From an uncultured Alphaproteobacteria bacterium (GTDB lineage: Bacteria; Pseudomonadota; Alphaproteobacteria; Micavibrionales; Micavibrionaceae), in NCBI GenBank assembly GCA_937931645.1, contig CALHAR010000002.1:124001-188000 (forward strand): DNA of 64,000 nucleotides, given 5' to 3'. The position numbers and the translations under genes are program-made. Below the pieces are notes generated by a model. It searched no databases. It saw nothing but the letters and a program-made list of their open reading frames with translations, and was not told the origin of the DNA. The first letter of the stretch is position 1. Every line of letters begins with the position of its first letter. Shown here piece after piece: positions 8,334 through 18,043 of this stretch.

Positions 8334-8834
8334 ATGTTTAAAAACATAATTGGGATGCTGCGTTCGCCTGCGCAAAAGGTGACTGATAAAACAGAAAAAC
8401 AACAGCAAGAAGAATATTATAGAGAGTTAGAAATTGATGTTCTAGCGCGTACTATCTTTGGTGAAGCGCGTAGTGAGCCGCATGAAGGGTTAGAGGCTGT
8501 GGCTAGTGTTGTGCTGAACCGTGTGAAGATAGCGCAAAAACGCGGACGCTATTGGTGGGGTAATAACATTATCGGTGTTTGTCAGAAGCCATATCAATTT
8601 TCATGCTGGAATAAAAATGACCCGAGCTATCAAAAGCTTATCAACGTGACGGATGATAACATTCATTTTGCCACTGCGTTACGCATTGCACGTCGTGCAG
8701 TTATTGATGCGTTACCCGATGTAACCAAGGGTGCAACCCATTATCATGCGGATTACGTATCGCCTTATTGGGCAAAAGGGGAAACGCCCGTTAAAGTCAT
8801 CAGCCGCCATATATTTTATAAACTCGTTAATTAG
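8334..8834 (+). CDS. SleB-type cell wall hydrolase, phage endolysin
   Basis: The 166-residue product carries the Hydrolase_2/SleB signature: ARTIFGEARSEP (about residues 38-49, catalytic Glu about 44), EAVASVVLNRV (about 53-63), an FSCW motif (about 88-91) and a THYHADYVSPYWA-like motif near residue 139. These enzymes cleave the glycan strand of peptidoglycan. There is no signal peptide, so release needs a holin, and a holin candidate follows at 8943. Such hydrolases also occur in gene transfer agents. The ribosome site AAAGGAA lies 8 bases before the ATG. Confidence 0.85.
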   Translation: MFKNIIGMLRSPAQKVTDKTEKQQQEEYYRELEIDVLARTIFGEARSEPHEGLEAVASVVLNRVKIAQKRGRYWWGNNIIGVCQKPYQFSCWNKNDPSYQKLINVTDDNIHFATALRIARRAVIDALPDVTKGATHYHADYVSPYWAKGETPVKVISRHIFYKLVN

Positions 8835-8837
8835 GGA

Positions 8838-8860
8838 TCAGGCGCGTAAACGCGCTACGC
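8838..8860 (-). repeat. GTA-stem-TT-stem-CTGA hairpin repeat, inverted copy
   Basis: On the minus strand this reads GTA, GCGCGT, TT, ACGCGC, CTGA: the same framework as the copies at 7937 and 8892, with yet another perfectly paired stem. It begins just after the endolysin stop. Confidence 0.65.
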
Positions 8861-8891
8861 GCCCCTTCGTAAAATGTTTGTTACAGAGAAC

Positions 8892-8919
8892 CCGCGTAGG
8901 TCGCTTGCGACCCTGAGCG
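8892..8919 (+). repeat. GTA-stem-TT-stem-CTGAG hairpin repeat
   Basis: The copy reads CCGC GTA, GGTCGC, TT, GCGACC, CTGAG CGG. The stem differs from neighbouring copies but pairs perfectly, and the flanks CCGC and GCGG pair too. It lies 24 bases before the holin start. Confidence 0.7.
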
Positions 8920-8942
8920 GAAATAAAAAAGGAAAATTACTT

Positions 8943-9539
8943 ATGCTAACATCTATACTCTCAAAAATCGGCCTACCTATATTGATAGAGTTTGTAGCGC
9001 AAGCGTTAGGGCGTATTGACCATCCTGTTGCAAAGAGTGCAGCTGGTGCATTGTCGGAGGTAGAGGGCGCGTTGGCAGGTGGCCTGATATCGCCTGACCA
9101 GATGGCAGAAGCAAATCGCCATGCCGAAGCCATGGCACAGATTAATATCCAGCAATATGAGACGAGCCTTTCTGAAATCAACCAATCTTTGCGTGCTGAA
9201 ATCTCATCTGATGATAAGTATATCCGTCGCATGCGTCCAACTTTTGGCTACCTTATGGCCGCGACATGGGCGGCGCAAATGTTTGGCTTGGCTTATATTA
9301 TTGTGTTCCAGACAGAAAAAGCCGCATTGATTTTAGAAGGTATGGCCGCGTTAAGTACAATATGGGCGGTAGGCTTATCCGTGTTGGGTATATATGTTTA
9401 TAAGCGTAGTGAGGATAAGAAGATATTTTCTAGTCCCTTTACCTCGTTACCATCCTTACCTTCTTTACCAATAGAAACGAAAAGCGTAGAGGTATATCCT
9501 GACAAAGCTATCCCAAAAGCAACAAAATATAATAGCTAA
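8943..9539 (+). CDS. Holin of the three-TM gene-transfer-agent type
   Basis: The 198-residue product resembles the GTA 3-TM holin family: an amphipathic N-terminal region, then KYIRRMRPTFGYLMAATWAAQ and following residues (about 100-125) leading into two strong membrane segments (about 106-128 and 134-155), and a charged tail. It should form lesions that release the endolysin encoded upstream. The ATG at 8943 is preferred to the upstream in-frame ATG at 8874, because it has an AAAGGAAA site while the upstream option runs through a hairpin repeat. Its stop overlaps the stop of the convergent gene at 9536. Confidence 0.75.
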   Translation: MLTSILSKIGLPILIEFVAQALGRIDHPVAKSAAGALSEVEGALAGGLISPDQMAEANRHAEAMAQINIQQYETSLSEINQSLRAEISSDDKYIRRMRPTFGYLMAATWAAQMFGLAYIIVFQTEKAALILEGMAALSTIWAVGLSVLGIYVYKRSEDKKIFSSPFTSLPSLPSLPIETKSVEVYPDKAIPKATKYNS

Positions 9540-10420
9540 ACTTTATTTAATTGTTGTTCGCGGTAAATCATATATAAGCCTGCGCTAACAATGATGCTAA
9601 GACCTGCTATGGTTGCATATGTTGGAATATCACCAAAGAAGATATAACCTAATATGATACCAGATACGACTTGTATATAAATGAAAGGCGCAACACTAGC
9701 TGTGCTCTTTGCTTGTGATAGACCGTATGTAGTGCATATAATTCCCGTCAAAAGAAGCAGGGAATTAAGCAAGAAGAAACCAATATCTTCAGTAGGGGGG
9801 AGTGCCATGTTATTGAAAGTTATCGGTAAATTAACGGCAACCATTCCAATAAAAGAATAGAGGATTAGTAAAGGGACATATTCTTCTTTTCCAATGATGC
9901 GAATAACAATAGTGCTGCCCGCAATACAGCATGTCGCAATGATGGCATATAATATACCGATATTAAGCGTTTCAAATTGTGGCCCGACTAGAACAACAAC
10001 GCCAATAAAACCAACAATTACAGCAAGCCATCTATGCCACAGAACATGCTCTTTCAGTAAGATAACAGCTAGTATAACGGTTAAAAAAGGCGCTGCAAAA
10101 GAGATACCATAGACATCTGCGATAGGGATAAGCGCCAAAGCTTTAACCGCGCAGTAAGAAATTACTCCAGTTAATAAAGCGCGACTAACAAGCCATTTCC
10201 ATTTCTTACTTTTAAACCCATTTATTCCTTTTTTGAATAATATCCATAGACTAACAAGGAACAGGTTCAGCATTGCTGTAATTGATACAATGTAAGCCGC
10301 ACTATAGGATTGTGTTAAGTTTTTTGAACTTGCATCCGCAAAGGAAAATAATATCCACCCTAAGATAAGAATAGCAATAATCTTAAGACTTTCGCCTTTT
10401 AAGGTAGGTAAATGAGGCAT
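9536..10420 (-). CDS. EamA-family (DMT) transporter
   Basis: The 294-residue product has ten hydrophobic segments arranged as two five-helix halves, the EamA/drug-metabolite transporter layout. The second half contains the usual VSAGLYMIYRE-type end. Substrates of the family include amino acids, nucleosides and metabolites; none can be chosen here. It converges on the phage holin with a 4-base stop overlap and diverges from icd. It may be the first host gene beside the prophage, or cargo within it. Confidence 0.8.
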   Translation of the reverse strand: MPHLPTLKGESLKIIAILILGWILFSFADASSKNLTQSYSAAYIVSITAMLNLFLVSLWILFKKGINGFKSKKWKWLVSRALLTGVISYCAVKALALIPIADVYGISFAAPFLTVILAVILLKEHVLWHRWLAVIVGFIGVVVLVGPQFETLNIGILYAIIATCCIAGSTIVIRIIGKEEYVPLLILYSFIGMVAVNLPITFNNMALPPTEDIGFFLLNSLLLLTGIICTTYGLSQAKSTASVAPFIYIQVVSGIILGYIFFGDIPTYATIAGLSIIVSAGLYMIYREQQLNKV

Positions 10421-10434
10421 TTTGGTATTTCTTC

Positions 10435-10462
10435 TCGACTAGAATTTGGATGCGGGTATAAT
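10435..10462 (+). promoter_or_regulatory. Candidate promoter of icd
   Basis: A perfect TATAAT lies at 10457-10462. Sixteen bases upstream is TCGACT (10435-10440), a weak -35 match. The predicted transcript would start about 30 bases before the icd ATG. This is motif reading only. Confidence 0.4.
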
Positions 10463-10500
10463 CTGTGTAAGATTTTTATTTCTATGAAAGGTTTTACCAC

Positions 10501-11949
10501 ATGTCTCAATCAAATACACCCATTACTATTGCTCGCGGGGATGGCATCGGTCCCGCCATTATGGACGCCACGCTTCAAATTCTTGAAGCCGCAGGGGCAA
10601 GGCTGGACATAGAAGAGATTGAGATTGGTAAGGCCGTATATGAAAGTGGTGTGCCATCAGGAATTGCTGATAGCTCATGGGACAGTTTGCGCCGCACAAA
10701 GATTTTTTTGAAAGCACCAATTACCACCCCGCAAGGCGGTGGGTTTAAATCATTGAATGTGACGGTGCGTAAAACATTAGGGTTGTTCGCCAATGTCCGT
10801 CCGTGTGTCGCCTATGCTCCTTATGTTGAAACACAGCATGATGACATGGACTTGGTTATCATACGTGAGAATGAAGAAGATCTGTATGGTGGGATTGAGT
10901 ACCGCCAATCCCAACAAGTTATGGCATCCGTTAAGCTGATCTCTCGTCCAGGGACGGAGCGCATTGTGCGTTACGCCTTTGAATATGCGCGGGCGAATGG
11001 CCGTAAAAAAGTTACTTGTATGACCAAAGATAACATCATGAAAATGGCCGATGGTTTGTTTCATAAAGTCTTTGATGAAATTGGTGAGGAATATCCAGAT
11101 ATTGAACAAGACCACATGATTATCGACATAGGTACGGCCAAAGTTGCGGCGCATCCTGGTATGTTTGATGTGGTGGTGCTACCAAACTTATATGGCGATA
11201 TTGTTTCTGACGTTGCGGCGGAGGTAACAGGTTCAGTTGGGCTTGGCGGTTCGTCTAACATTGGCTTGGATTTCGGTATGTTTGAGGCCGTGCATGGCAG
11301 CGCGCCAGATATTGCGGGTAAGGGTATCGCCAATCCATCAGGTTTAATCTTGGGCGCGATCATGATGTTGGTACATATAGGTCAAGGCGATGTTGCGACG
11401 AAAATTCACAACGCGTGGAAGAAAACAATCGAAGATGGAATCCATACAGGTGATATTTACCGCGAAGGGCAAAGTACAAAGCGCGTCGGAACAGACGAAT
11501 TCACTGCCGCTGTGATTGAACGTTTGGGACAAACGCCTTCAACATTGCCGCAGGTTGCTTATAAGACTGACTCTAAAGGTATTATTCTGCCACCGTTAAA
11601 GGATGTGAAAGAAGAAACAAAAGAACGCATCGGTGTTGATGTCGGCTTGTGTTATAAAGGAAAGCCTGATGATTTAGTGGCTCTTATTAAGCCGTGTTTG
11701 ACTGAAAATTTAGAGCTGCATATTATCTCAAACCGTGGCGTAAAAGTTTGGCCAGATGGGGCGGAAGAAACTTTTTGCACCGATAATTGGAGTCTGCGTT
11801 TTTTGGGTAAAAATGGAGATGACATTAAAACATCAGAGGTGGTGACGTTACTCTCAAACTTAAATGCCGCTGATATGAACTTCACCAGCGCGTTGATGCT
11901 CCATAGTTTTGATGGGGCGCAAGGCTTCACCAAAGCGCAGGGGGAGTGA
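10501..11949 (+). CDS. icd: NADP-dependent isocitrate dehydrogenase, Rickettsia/Thermus type
   Basis: This TCA-cycle enzyme oxidises isocitrate to 2-oxoglutarate and CO2. The 482-residue product shows the beta-decarboxylating dehydrogenase features: ARGDGIGP near the N-terminus, the substrate loop with S and N (GGGFKSLNVTVRKTL), IIRENEEDLYGGIEY, and the metal/substrate region NLYGDIVSDVAAE followed by the cofactor loop FEAVHGSAPDIAGKG. The last 130 residues form the extra C-terminal domain seen in the Thermus and Rickettsia enzymes (about 480-495 residues). A ribosome site AAAGG precedes the ATG. It runs away from the DMT gene and stands alone. Confidence 0.93.
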   Translation: MSQSNTPITIARGDGIGPAIMDATLQILEAAGARLDIEEIEIGKAVYESGVPSGIADSSWDSLRRTKIFLKAPITTPQGGGFKSLNVTVRKTLGLFANVRPCVAYAPYVETQHDDMDLVIIRENEEDLYGGIEYRQSQQVMASVKLISRPGTERIVRYAFEYARANGRKKVTCMTKDNIMKMADGLFHKVFDEIGEEYPDIEQDHMIIDIGTAKVAAHPGMFDVVVLPNLYGDIVSDVAAEVTGSVGLGGSSNIGLDFGMFEAVHGSAPDIAGKGIANPSGLILGAIMMLVHIGQGDVATKIHNAWKKTIEDGIHTGDIYREGQSTKRVGTDEFTAAVIERLGQTPSTLPQVAYKTDSKGIILPPLKDVKEETKERIGVDVGLCYKGKPDDLVALIKPCLTENLELHIISNRGVKVWPDGAEETFCTDNWSLRFLGKNGDDIKTSEVVTLLSNLNAADMNFTSALMLHSFDGAQGFTKAQGE

Positions 11950-11972
11950 CTTTATATTTACAATCTGAATGA

Positions 11973-13061
11973 CTATGGCGTAGCAGTTAAGCTCTGCTGA
12001 GCTCTTTCCTTGTATTCAGAAAATAATTGAGGTTCAGGAATGCCAAGTGCTTGTTCCTCTCCTGATGCTTTCCAAATTTCATGAAGGGCTTCCTGCTCTG
12101 GACTGGCAATATTTGTCGCTAAGCTGAATACAAAATCTAAATCAAGGAAAGCCTCACTTGTATCTAAATTATCAAGTACCAAAACAGTATCATTAAATTT
12201 TTTGGCATAAGATAAAAGTATACCGTCTATTTCTTGAGGTTGGGGGAAGGCAAGGGCTGATGAAATTTTAGGAGTGATGGTTTCTTGAGTAAAAATAGAG
12301 TTCTGTTGAATATGACTTAAACTTTGGATGTAAGGATAATCTTTCCCCCTCTGATTAATGCCAAAAACGTGTGCGGATCCGGTTAAAAAAACAAGGATAT
12401 CATGTTGATTCTCGCGCGCTTGTTCAAAAGCCATATAGGTCATGAAAGCATTGCGAATAAATACCGCTGGAGGTTCATATGGTATATTATTTGATATAAA
12501 TTTCTGAAGCCATATAGGGGCTCTTCTGTTAAGTAAATGGCCGTGATCTTTTATAAATTTTCTATTTTTTGAATCAGATAAATCAATTTTTCCTTCTTTT
12601 TTGGCAAGGTCACAAAAATAAGTGGCAATATTATTGCTGTATAAATAATTAAGTAAGTAAGTTTTACTATAAGGGGCGAGACGTGCAATACTAAAACTAT
12701 TGAATGTTGTCGCAGGATGTTGGTTTGGTTCTATGTAATTATGAGGGGTTTCATGCACCACCATGAGTCGGTCACTATATTTTTTGTGTAAATCAGCGAT
12801 AAAAGCGGTTTCAGTAAATATGTGTGAAATATAACTATGAAGTTCTCCAAAATTAAAAACTGCTTTTTGACCATCTGCAAGGGATTGAACCATTTTATCA
12901 ATTTCTTGTGTACAGGCGGTCAAGGCAGGTCGGATATCTCGCGGATTATCACACCGAATAGTTTGAAGATTATGCCCCTGTACTGCCGCAGGGGTTAGGG
13001 TAAAGCTTTCCCCTTCTATAGGAGTTGGCTCTTCAGACCCATTTGTATTATTGAAAGACAC
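11973..13061 (-). CDS. Protein of unknown function with GE-x-H and G-x-x-H motifs
   Basis: The 362-residue product has no signal peptide or membrane segment. It contains FNFGELHSYI (about residues 95-104), a central VVHETPHNY stretch (about 126-134) and FLTGSAHVFG (about 231-240). A GE.H motif combined with a later G..H motif recalls the Tiki/ChaN/erythromycin-esterase-like metal-binding superfamily, but the likeness is too faint to claim. It may be a cytosolic effector-type protein. It lies alone between icd and folD, convergent with icd. Confidence 0.6.
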   Translation of the reverse strand: MSFNNTNGSEEPTPIEGESFTLTPAAVQGHNLQTIRCDNPRDIRPALTACTQEIDKMVQSLADGQKAVFNFGELHSYISHIFTETAFIADLHKKYSDRLMVVHETPHNYIEPNQHPATTFNSFSIARLAPYSKTYLLNYLYSNNIATYFCDLAKKEGKIDLSDSKNRKFIKDHGHLLNRRAPIWLQKFISNNIPYEPPAVFIRNAFMTYMAFEQARENQHDILVFLTGSAHVFGINQRGKDYPYIQSLSHIQQNSIFTQETITPKISSALAFPQPQEIDGILLSYAKKFNDTVLVLDNLDTSEAFLDLDFVFSLATNIASPEQEALHEIWKASGEEQALGIPEPQLFSEYKERAQQSLTATP

Positions 13062-13130
13062 AGTTTTACTCTCTTTGTTTTGACGTAATAAAGAGAGTAA
13101 TATAAGTATTTTTTAAATTATGTCAATAAA

Positions 13131-13997
13131 CTATTTTACCGTTCTCACTGTATTTGCTAATAAGCAGGCAATCGTCATGGGGCCAACCCCACCGGGGACA
13201 GGGGTTATGGCGCGGGCGATATCTTTTACCCCATCAAAATCAACATCCCCAACCAATTTACTCTTACCGCCTTCTTGAGCCGGTGGCTGGCGGTTTATGC
13301 CAACATCAATGACAATGGCACCGGGTTTAACCCAGTCGGCCTTGACCATTTCGGCGCGCCCAACGGCGGCAACCAAAATATCAGCTTGTTTACAAATATC
13401 TTTAATATTTTGAGTACGCGAATGGGCGATAGTCACCGTACAGTTTTCTTGTAACAGAAGTTGCGCCATTGGTTTGCCGAATAAATTAGAGCGCCCGATA
13501 ACAACTGCATGTTTACCGCTTAAATTCTCTTCAACAGATTTAATCAGCTTTAGCGAACCTTGTGGCGTGCAGGGGACAAGGCCATCATCATGTCCTAAGA
13601 ATAATTTCCCCGCATTCAAGGTGGTTAAACCATCAACGTCTTTTTCAGGTAAAATTTCTTGTACCAAGCTTTCTTGCACGTCAGATAAATGGTCAGGTAA
13701 AGGAAGTTGTAACAATATGCCATGAACATCAGAATCTTGGTTAAGGGTTTGAATAACGTTACGGATTTCTTCCTCCGTTCCATTGTCATTTATTTTATGT
13801 TCAAAACTTGTAATACCTGCGGCTTTGCAAGCTTTAATTTTACTGCCCACATAAACCTGAGAGGCGGGATCATCACCTACCAAAATAACGGCTAAACCGA
13901 CATTTATTCCTTTTTCTTTTAAGGCCTTAACGTCGTTTGCTATGTTTTCACGTAAAGATAAAGCAATCGCTTTTCCGTCAATTATTTCGGCGGTCAT
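13131..13997 (-). CDS. folD: Bifunctional methylenetetrahydrofolate dehydrogenase / methenyltetrahydrofolate cyclohydrolase
   Basis: FolD interconverts 5,10-methylene-, 5,10-methenyl- and 10-formyl-tetrahydrofolate with NADP. The 288-residue product has the YVGSK motif with catalytic Lys, the GILLQLPLP signature, the dinucleotide-binding stretch VVIGRSNLFGKPMAQLL, and the C-terminal PVPGGVGPMT motif. The ATG at 13997 is preferred to an upstream start at 14087, because it gives family length and the longer form would run through yggT. It begins one base after the yggT stop, so the two are probably co-transcribed. Confidence 0.95.
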   Translation of the reverse strand: MTAEIIDGKAIALSLRENIANDVKALKEKGINVGLAVILVGDDPASQVYVGSKIKACKAAGITSFEHKINDNGTEEEIRNVIQTLNQDSDVHGILLQLPLPDHLSDVQESLVQEILPEKDVDGLTTLNAGKLFLGHDDGLVPCTPQGSLKLIKSVEENLSGKHAVVIGRSNLFGKPMAQLLLQENCTVTIAHSRTQNIKDICKQADILVAAVGRAEMVKADWVKPGAIVIDVGINRQPPAQEGGKSKLVGDVDFDGVKDIARAITPVPGGVGPMTIACLLANTVRTVK

Positions 13998-13998
13998 G

Positions 13999-14292
13999 TT
14001 ACAATCCTGTTTGGTAAATAAAGATATTGGCGATGATGTTCTGTAGAATCGAAATCGCAAAAATAATAATGATAGGGGTGATATCAATACCGGCTATTGA
14101 TGGGATTACTTTGCGTAAAGGTCTAAAGACAGGGTCTGTGATTTTATTTAAAAGCTGAATAAGGTTGGCGGCTTTTTGGTTGCGAATATTGATAACGTCA
14201 AAGGCGATAAGCCAGCTTAAAACCACCTGCGCGATAATAACCCAGAAGAAGGCTTTTAAGAGAAGAATAAGAATTTGTCCTATAATCAGCAT
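13999..14292 (-). CDS. yggT: YggT-family membrane protein
   Basis: The 97-residue product has two hydrophobic halves separated by a basic loop with the YggT motif DPVFRPLRKVIPSIAGIDITP (about residues 52-72). The family is found near cell-division and envelope genes and is implicated in osmotic tolerance; its biochemical role is unknown. It precedes folD by a single base. Confidence 0.85.
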   Translation of the reverse strand: MLIIGQILILLLKAFFWVIIAQVVLSWLIAFDVINIRNQKAANLIQLLNKITDPVFRPLRKVIPSIAGIDITPIIIIFAISILQNIIANIFIYQTGL

Positions 14293-14397
14293 TTTTATGT
14301 CCTTATAGTCATGTTTGATATAGGGTTTTTTAACCGATAAGAGCTACAATGGAAATAGTTTGTTTTGTATTTCTTGGGTAATAGTGAAGGAAATTGA

Positions 14398-15096
14398 ATG
14401 TTTGGTTTAGGGATTGTGGTTGCTGGCCTCTTATATATGTCTGCTACGCCTGCTTCTGCGGCGCTGGAATGTCATGCTAAAACATCACCTCGCATCAATG
14501 TCCGTCCCACGAAAAGCCGTATTAAATATGATTTTACGAAGAGTAAAGCGCAGTTGAATAGTGTTAATGTGGATACCATATCCCCTTATGGGCCGCGCCA
14601 TAAAACAAGCGTGAGTGGGCTTATGAGCGGTTCAATTCAATTAAAAAGCAATATATCCTTCTTGCATGAAACACAGCCTTACTCAGGGCGCGGCTGTGTT
14701 TATTTGAAAGCGGTTAACGTTCGTATCCATGTTGAGCCTACAATCTTTATTGCCAGAGAATTCCCTAAAGACGGCTGTATGCATACTGCTATTCTCGCTC
14801 ATGAATTTAAACATGTTGAGGTGGATCAGAGGATTGTGAATAAATATATTAACCGTATTGGCACGGCGATAACGAAGTTCGTTGACCTTAAAGGTCATGA
14901 ATATGGACCGATAAGGGCGGAGCGTATGAGTGGGCTTCAAGCTGAAGTCGGAAATGAGCTTAATGCTGTCGTGCGAGAGATGAATGATTTGATGAATGAA
15001 GAACGTAGAGAAAAGCAACAAGCCATTGATAATTTAGAAGAATATGAAGCCATTGGTACGCGTTGTAAAAGTGTTAACAAGCCAAGGCGGCGATAG
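14398..15096 (+). CDS. Secreted HExxH putative zinc metalloprotease (DUF922-like)
   Basis: The 232-residue product has a signal peptide (about residues 1-21, cleavage near SAA). Residues about 130-150 contain the zincin motif LAHEFKHVEVDQ, with HEFKH as metal ligands. The length and late HE..H position resemble predicted periplasmic Zn-dependent proteases of the DUF922 group. A helical, charged region follows. The ribosome site GAAGGA lies 6 bases before the ATG. Proteolysis itself is inferred from the motif. Confidence 0.65.
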   Translation: MFGLGIVVAGLLYMSATPASAALECHAKTSPRINVRPTKSRIKYDFTKSKAQLNSVNVDTISPYGPRHKTSVSGLMSGSIQLKSNISFLHETQPYSGRGCVYLKAVNVRIHVEPTIFIAREFPKDGCMHTAILAHEFKHVEVDQRIVNKYINRIGTAITKFVDLKGHEYGPIRAERMSGLQAEVGNELNAVVREMNDLMNEERREKQQAIDNLEEYEAIGTRCKSVNKPRRR

Positions 15097-15122
15097 AACC
15101 TAATAAAAAGAACGTAATAAAA

Positions 15123-15150
15123 ATCCACCGCTTCAACGGAAGCGGCGGAT
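15123..15150 (+). terminator. Hairpin after the HExxH protein gene
   Basis: ATCC(A)CCGCTTC pairs with GAAGCGG(C)GGAT around an AACG loop, giving 11 paired bases with one A-C mismatch. It is 27 bases after the stop codon. The downstream T-run is weak, so termination is likely but not textbook. Confidence 0.5.
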
Positions 15151-15375
15151 GAGAGATATTTATTTGAGAGGTTATAACGTTTTAAAAGAAATATTGTTAT
15201 TCTTATATAATGACATTTAAATGTGACAAAATTACGTCAAATCTAGTTTTTCTGAAGGTTTTTATTGTAATTTTATTACTTTATATCTGTTTTGAAAGGA
15301 TATTTCAGAGTTTGTCCCTTTGTGATACCCTGTAGCTCACTTTTTCATTCTTACGTTTAAAGGGAAATTTAGAGC

Positions 15376-18039
15376 ATGACACAGACAGGACAAGATACAT
15401 TAGGGACACGTAAAACGCTGGAGGTGAATGGTCAGTCATATGATTATTTCAGTCTGAAAGCCGCGGCCGAAAAAATTGGCGATATTTCAAAATTACCGTT
15501 TAGCCTTAAAGTCTTGCTAGAAAATCTACTGCGTTATGAAGATGGGCGCAGCGTGACCACGGATGATGTTCAGGCGATTGCCGATTGGTTGGGCAAGAAA
15601 AGCTCAGACAAGGAAATTGCCTACCGTCCGGCGCGGGTGTTGTTGCAAGATTTTACAGGTGTGCCTGCCGTGGTTGATTTAGCCGCGATGCGTGAGGCGA
15701 TTAAAGATCTGGGCGGGGATGTTGAAAAGATTAATCCCCTAAGCGCGGTTGATTTGGTGATTGACCATTCTGTGATGGTCGATGAATTTGGTACGGATAA
15801 AGCCTTCGCTATGAATGTTGAGCGTGAGTTTGAACGTAATGGCGAACGCTATGAGTTTTTAAAATGGGGGCAGGGCGCGTTTAATAATTTCCGCGTTGTG
15901 CCACCAGGGACAGGGATTTGCCACCAAGTGAATTTGGAGTATCTTGGCCAAACTGTTTGGATGGAAAAAGACCAAAATGGTGCGTCTGTGGCGTACCCTG
16001 ATACATTGGTGGGGACGGACTCACACACGACAATGATTAACGGCCTTGGAATTTTAGGTTGGGGCGTTGGTGGTATTGAAGCCGAAGCGGCGATGCTTGG
16101 GCAACCTGTATCCATGCTTATCCCTGAAGTGGTTGGTTTTAAATTAGAAGGTTCTTTAAAAGAAGGTGCAACGGCAACAGATTTGGTTTTGGTTGTTGTT
16201 GAAATGCTGCGTGAGCTTGGCGTTGTTGGCAAATTCGTTGAATTTTACGGCAGTGGCTTATCGAACTTATCGTTGGCAGATCGTGCGACGATTGCAAATA
16301 TGGCGCCTGAATATGGGGCGACATGTGGGTTCTTCCCGATTGATGCAGAGACGATACGTTATTTAGAATTTACAGGACGCGATAAAGACCGCGTTGCGCT
16401 GGTAGAAGCTTATGCCAAAGAGCAAGGCCTATGGCGTGAAGAAGGGCATGAGCCTGAATTTACCAAAACACTCTCATTGAATTTAGGTGATGTTGTGCCC
16501 TCTATCGCGGGGCCGAAACGTCCACAAGACCGTATTGCGTTGACAGATGCTGCGCCTGCTTTCCAAAAGCACGTGCCGAACCAAAAATCGGGCGCGGTTG
16601 AAGGACAAGATTTTGAAATGAAGGACGGTAATGTCGCCATTGCGGCGATTACGTCTTGTACCAATACGTCAAACCCTGATGTGATGGTGGCGGCGGGCTT
16701 GGTCGCGCGTAATGCGCTGGCCAAGGGCTTAAGCGTGAAGCCATGGGTTAAAACATCACTCGCGCCTGGGTCGCAAGTGGTGACGGAATATTTGGAACGT
16801 GCAAATTTGCAAGATGACTTAGACGCGCTGGGCTTTAACCTTGTGGGGTATGGTTGTACGACCTGTATCGGTAACTCTGGGCCTTTGTCACCTGAAATTA
16901 CATCGGCGATTGAGGAAAATGACCTCACCGTTTGTGGTGTGTTGTCGGGTAATCGAAATTTTGAAGGACGTATTTCGCCGCACGTCACCGCGAACTATTT
17001 GGCATCACCGCCCTTAGTTGTGGCATATGCCTTGGCAGGGTCGTTGAATATTGATCTTTATAAAGACCCGATTGGTCAAGACACCGAGGGTAATGATGTC
17101 TACATGAAAGATATCTGGCCATCTAATGAAGAAATCCGTAAGACAGTTGAAGAATGTTTGACACCTGCCATGTTTACGGAGCGTTATGGCGATGTGTTTA
17201 AAGGCACAAAAGAATGGCAAGCCATTGGCGCAGACGAAGCAGGGCAAACTTATGATTGGGTGCCTAGCTCAACTTACGTGAAAAATCCGCCTTTCTTTGA
17301 AGGCATGGGCAAGGAAGCCAATGACACAGCGGATATTAAAGGTGCGCGTGCGCTGGCTTTGTTGGGTGATAGTGTGACGACAGATCATATCTCACCTGCG
17401 GGTGCGATTAAGAAGGCGGGCCCTGCGGGGGAGTATTTAAGCTCCCATGATATTGGCGCGAAAGATTTTAACAGCTTCGGCTCACGCCGTGGAAATCATG
17501 AAGTGATGATGCGGGGTACGTTTGGTAATATCCGTATTAAAAATCTTATGCTGGATGGTGTTGAAGGCGGCTATACAAAATATATTTCGACAGGTGAGGA
17601 GATGAGTATTTATGATGCGTCTATGAAATATCAAGAAGCCGGTACGCCGTTGGTTGTTATTGCTGGTAAAGAATATGGTACGGGATCGTCCCGTGATTGG
17701 GCGGCGAAAGGAACAAGATTGCTGGGCGTAAAAGCCGTGATCGCCGAAAGTTTTGAGCGTATTCATAGATCAAATCTTGTTGGGATGGGTGTGTTGCCAT
17801 TGGTCTTTAAAGATGGGGTGACGCGTGAAAGTCTTAACCTTGATGGCTCTGAAACCTATGATATCTCTGGCGTTGCTGGTAATATGAAGCCACAACAAAA
17901 TGTTACGCTGACGATAACGCGTGCCGATGGCTCGACGCAAGATGTTGCCTTGATGTCCCGCATTGATACGCTAGACGAAGTCGATTACTACCGTCATGGT
18001 GGAATTTTACATTATGTTTTACGCGACTTAGCCGCGTAA
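15376..18039 (+). CDS. acnA: Aconitate hydratase A
   Basis: AcnA isomerises citrate and isocitrate in the TCA cycle. The 887-residue product has the aconitase/IRP signatures: GTDSHTTM (about residues 215-222), the [4Fe-4S] ligands in [12 protein letters not shown] (Cys about 427) and [13 protein letters not shown] (two Cys about 493 and 496), and the C-terminal swivel-domain motif [14 protein letters not shown] (about 767-780). Length matches the family. It is a single gene about 280 bases after the HExxH gene; the intervening AT-rich stretch should hold its promoter. It forms a TCA pair with icd in this segment. Confidence 0.96.
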   Translation: MTQTGQDTLGTRKTLEVNGQSYDYFSLKAAAEKIGDISKLPFSLKVLLENLLRYEDGRSVTTDDVQAIADWLGKKSSDKEIAYRPARVLLQDFTGVPAVVDLAAMREAIKDLGGDVEKINPLSAVDLVIDHSVMVDEFGTDKAFAMNVEREFERNGERYEFLKWGQGAFNNFRVVPPGTGICHQVNLEYLGQTVWMEKDQNGASVAYPDTLVGTDSHTTMINGLGILGWGVGGIEAEAAMLGQPVSMLIPEVVGFKLEGSLKEGATATDLVLVVVEMLRELGVVGKFVEFYGSGLSNLSLADRATIANMAPEYGATCGFFPIDAETIRYLEFTGRDKDRVALVEAYAKEQGLWREEGHEPEFTKTLSLNLGDVVPSIAGPKRPQDRIALTDAAPAFQKHVPNQKSGAVEGQDFEMKDGNVAIAAITSCTNTSNPDVMVAAGLVARNALAKGLSVKPWVKTSLAPGSQVVTEYLERANLQDDLDALGFNLVGYGCTTCIGNSGPLSPEITSAIEENDLTVCGVLSGNRNFEGRISPHVTANYLASPPLVVAYALAGSLNIDLYKDPIGQDTEGNDVYMKDIWPSNEEIRKTVEECLTPAMFTERYGDVFKGTKEWQAIGADEAGQTYDWVPSSTYVKNPPFFEGMGKEANDTADIKGARALALLGDSVTTDHISPAGAIKKAGPAGEYLSSHDIGAKDFNSFGSRRGNHEVMMRGTFGNIRIKNLMLDGVEGGYTKYISTGEEMSIYDASMKYQEAGTPLVVIAGKEYGTGSSRDWAAKGTRLLGVKAVIAESFERIHRSNLVGMGVLPLVFKDGVTRESLNLDGSETYDISGVAGNMKPQQNVTLTITRADGSTQDVALMSRIDTLDEVDYYRHGGILHYVLRDLAA

Positions 18040-18043
18040 AACA

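Larger units (their letters stand above)
1..9539. mobile_element. Podovirus-like prophage, right (late-gene) part
   Basis: Almost all rightward genes here are phage-like: a tail protein, an internal-virion-like protein, a pectate-lyase-fold tailspike, large terminase, a SleB-type hydrolase and a gene-transfer-agent-type holin. The order from tail protein to terminase resembles the T7 late order 12-14-17-18-19. Portal, scaffold and capsid would lie to the left, outside the window. The right edge is sharp: the holin stop overlaps the stop of a convergent DMT transporter gene by 4 bases. No integrase, repressor or attachment repeat is visible on this side, so whether the element is intact cannot be judged. 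Two leftward genes interrupt the late operon and look like cargo. Confidence 0.8.

Noticed and set aside
8874-8942. Upstream ATG as the holin start
   Set aside because: It has no ribosome site and would force translation through a hairpin repeat; the ATG at 8943 has an AAAGGAAA site.
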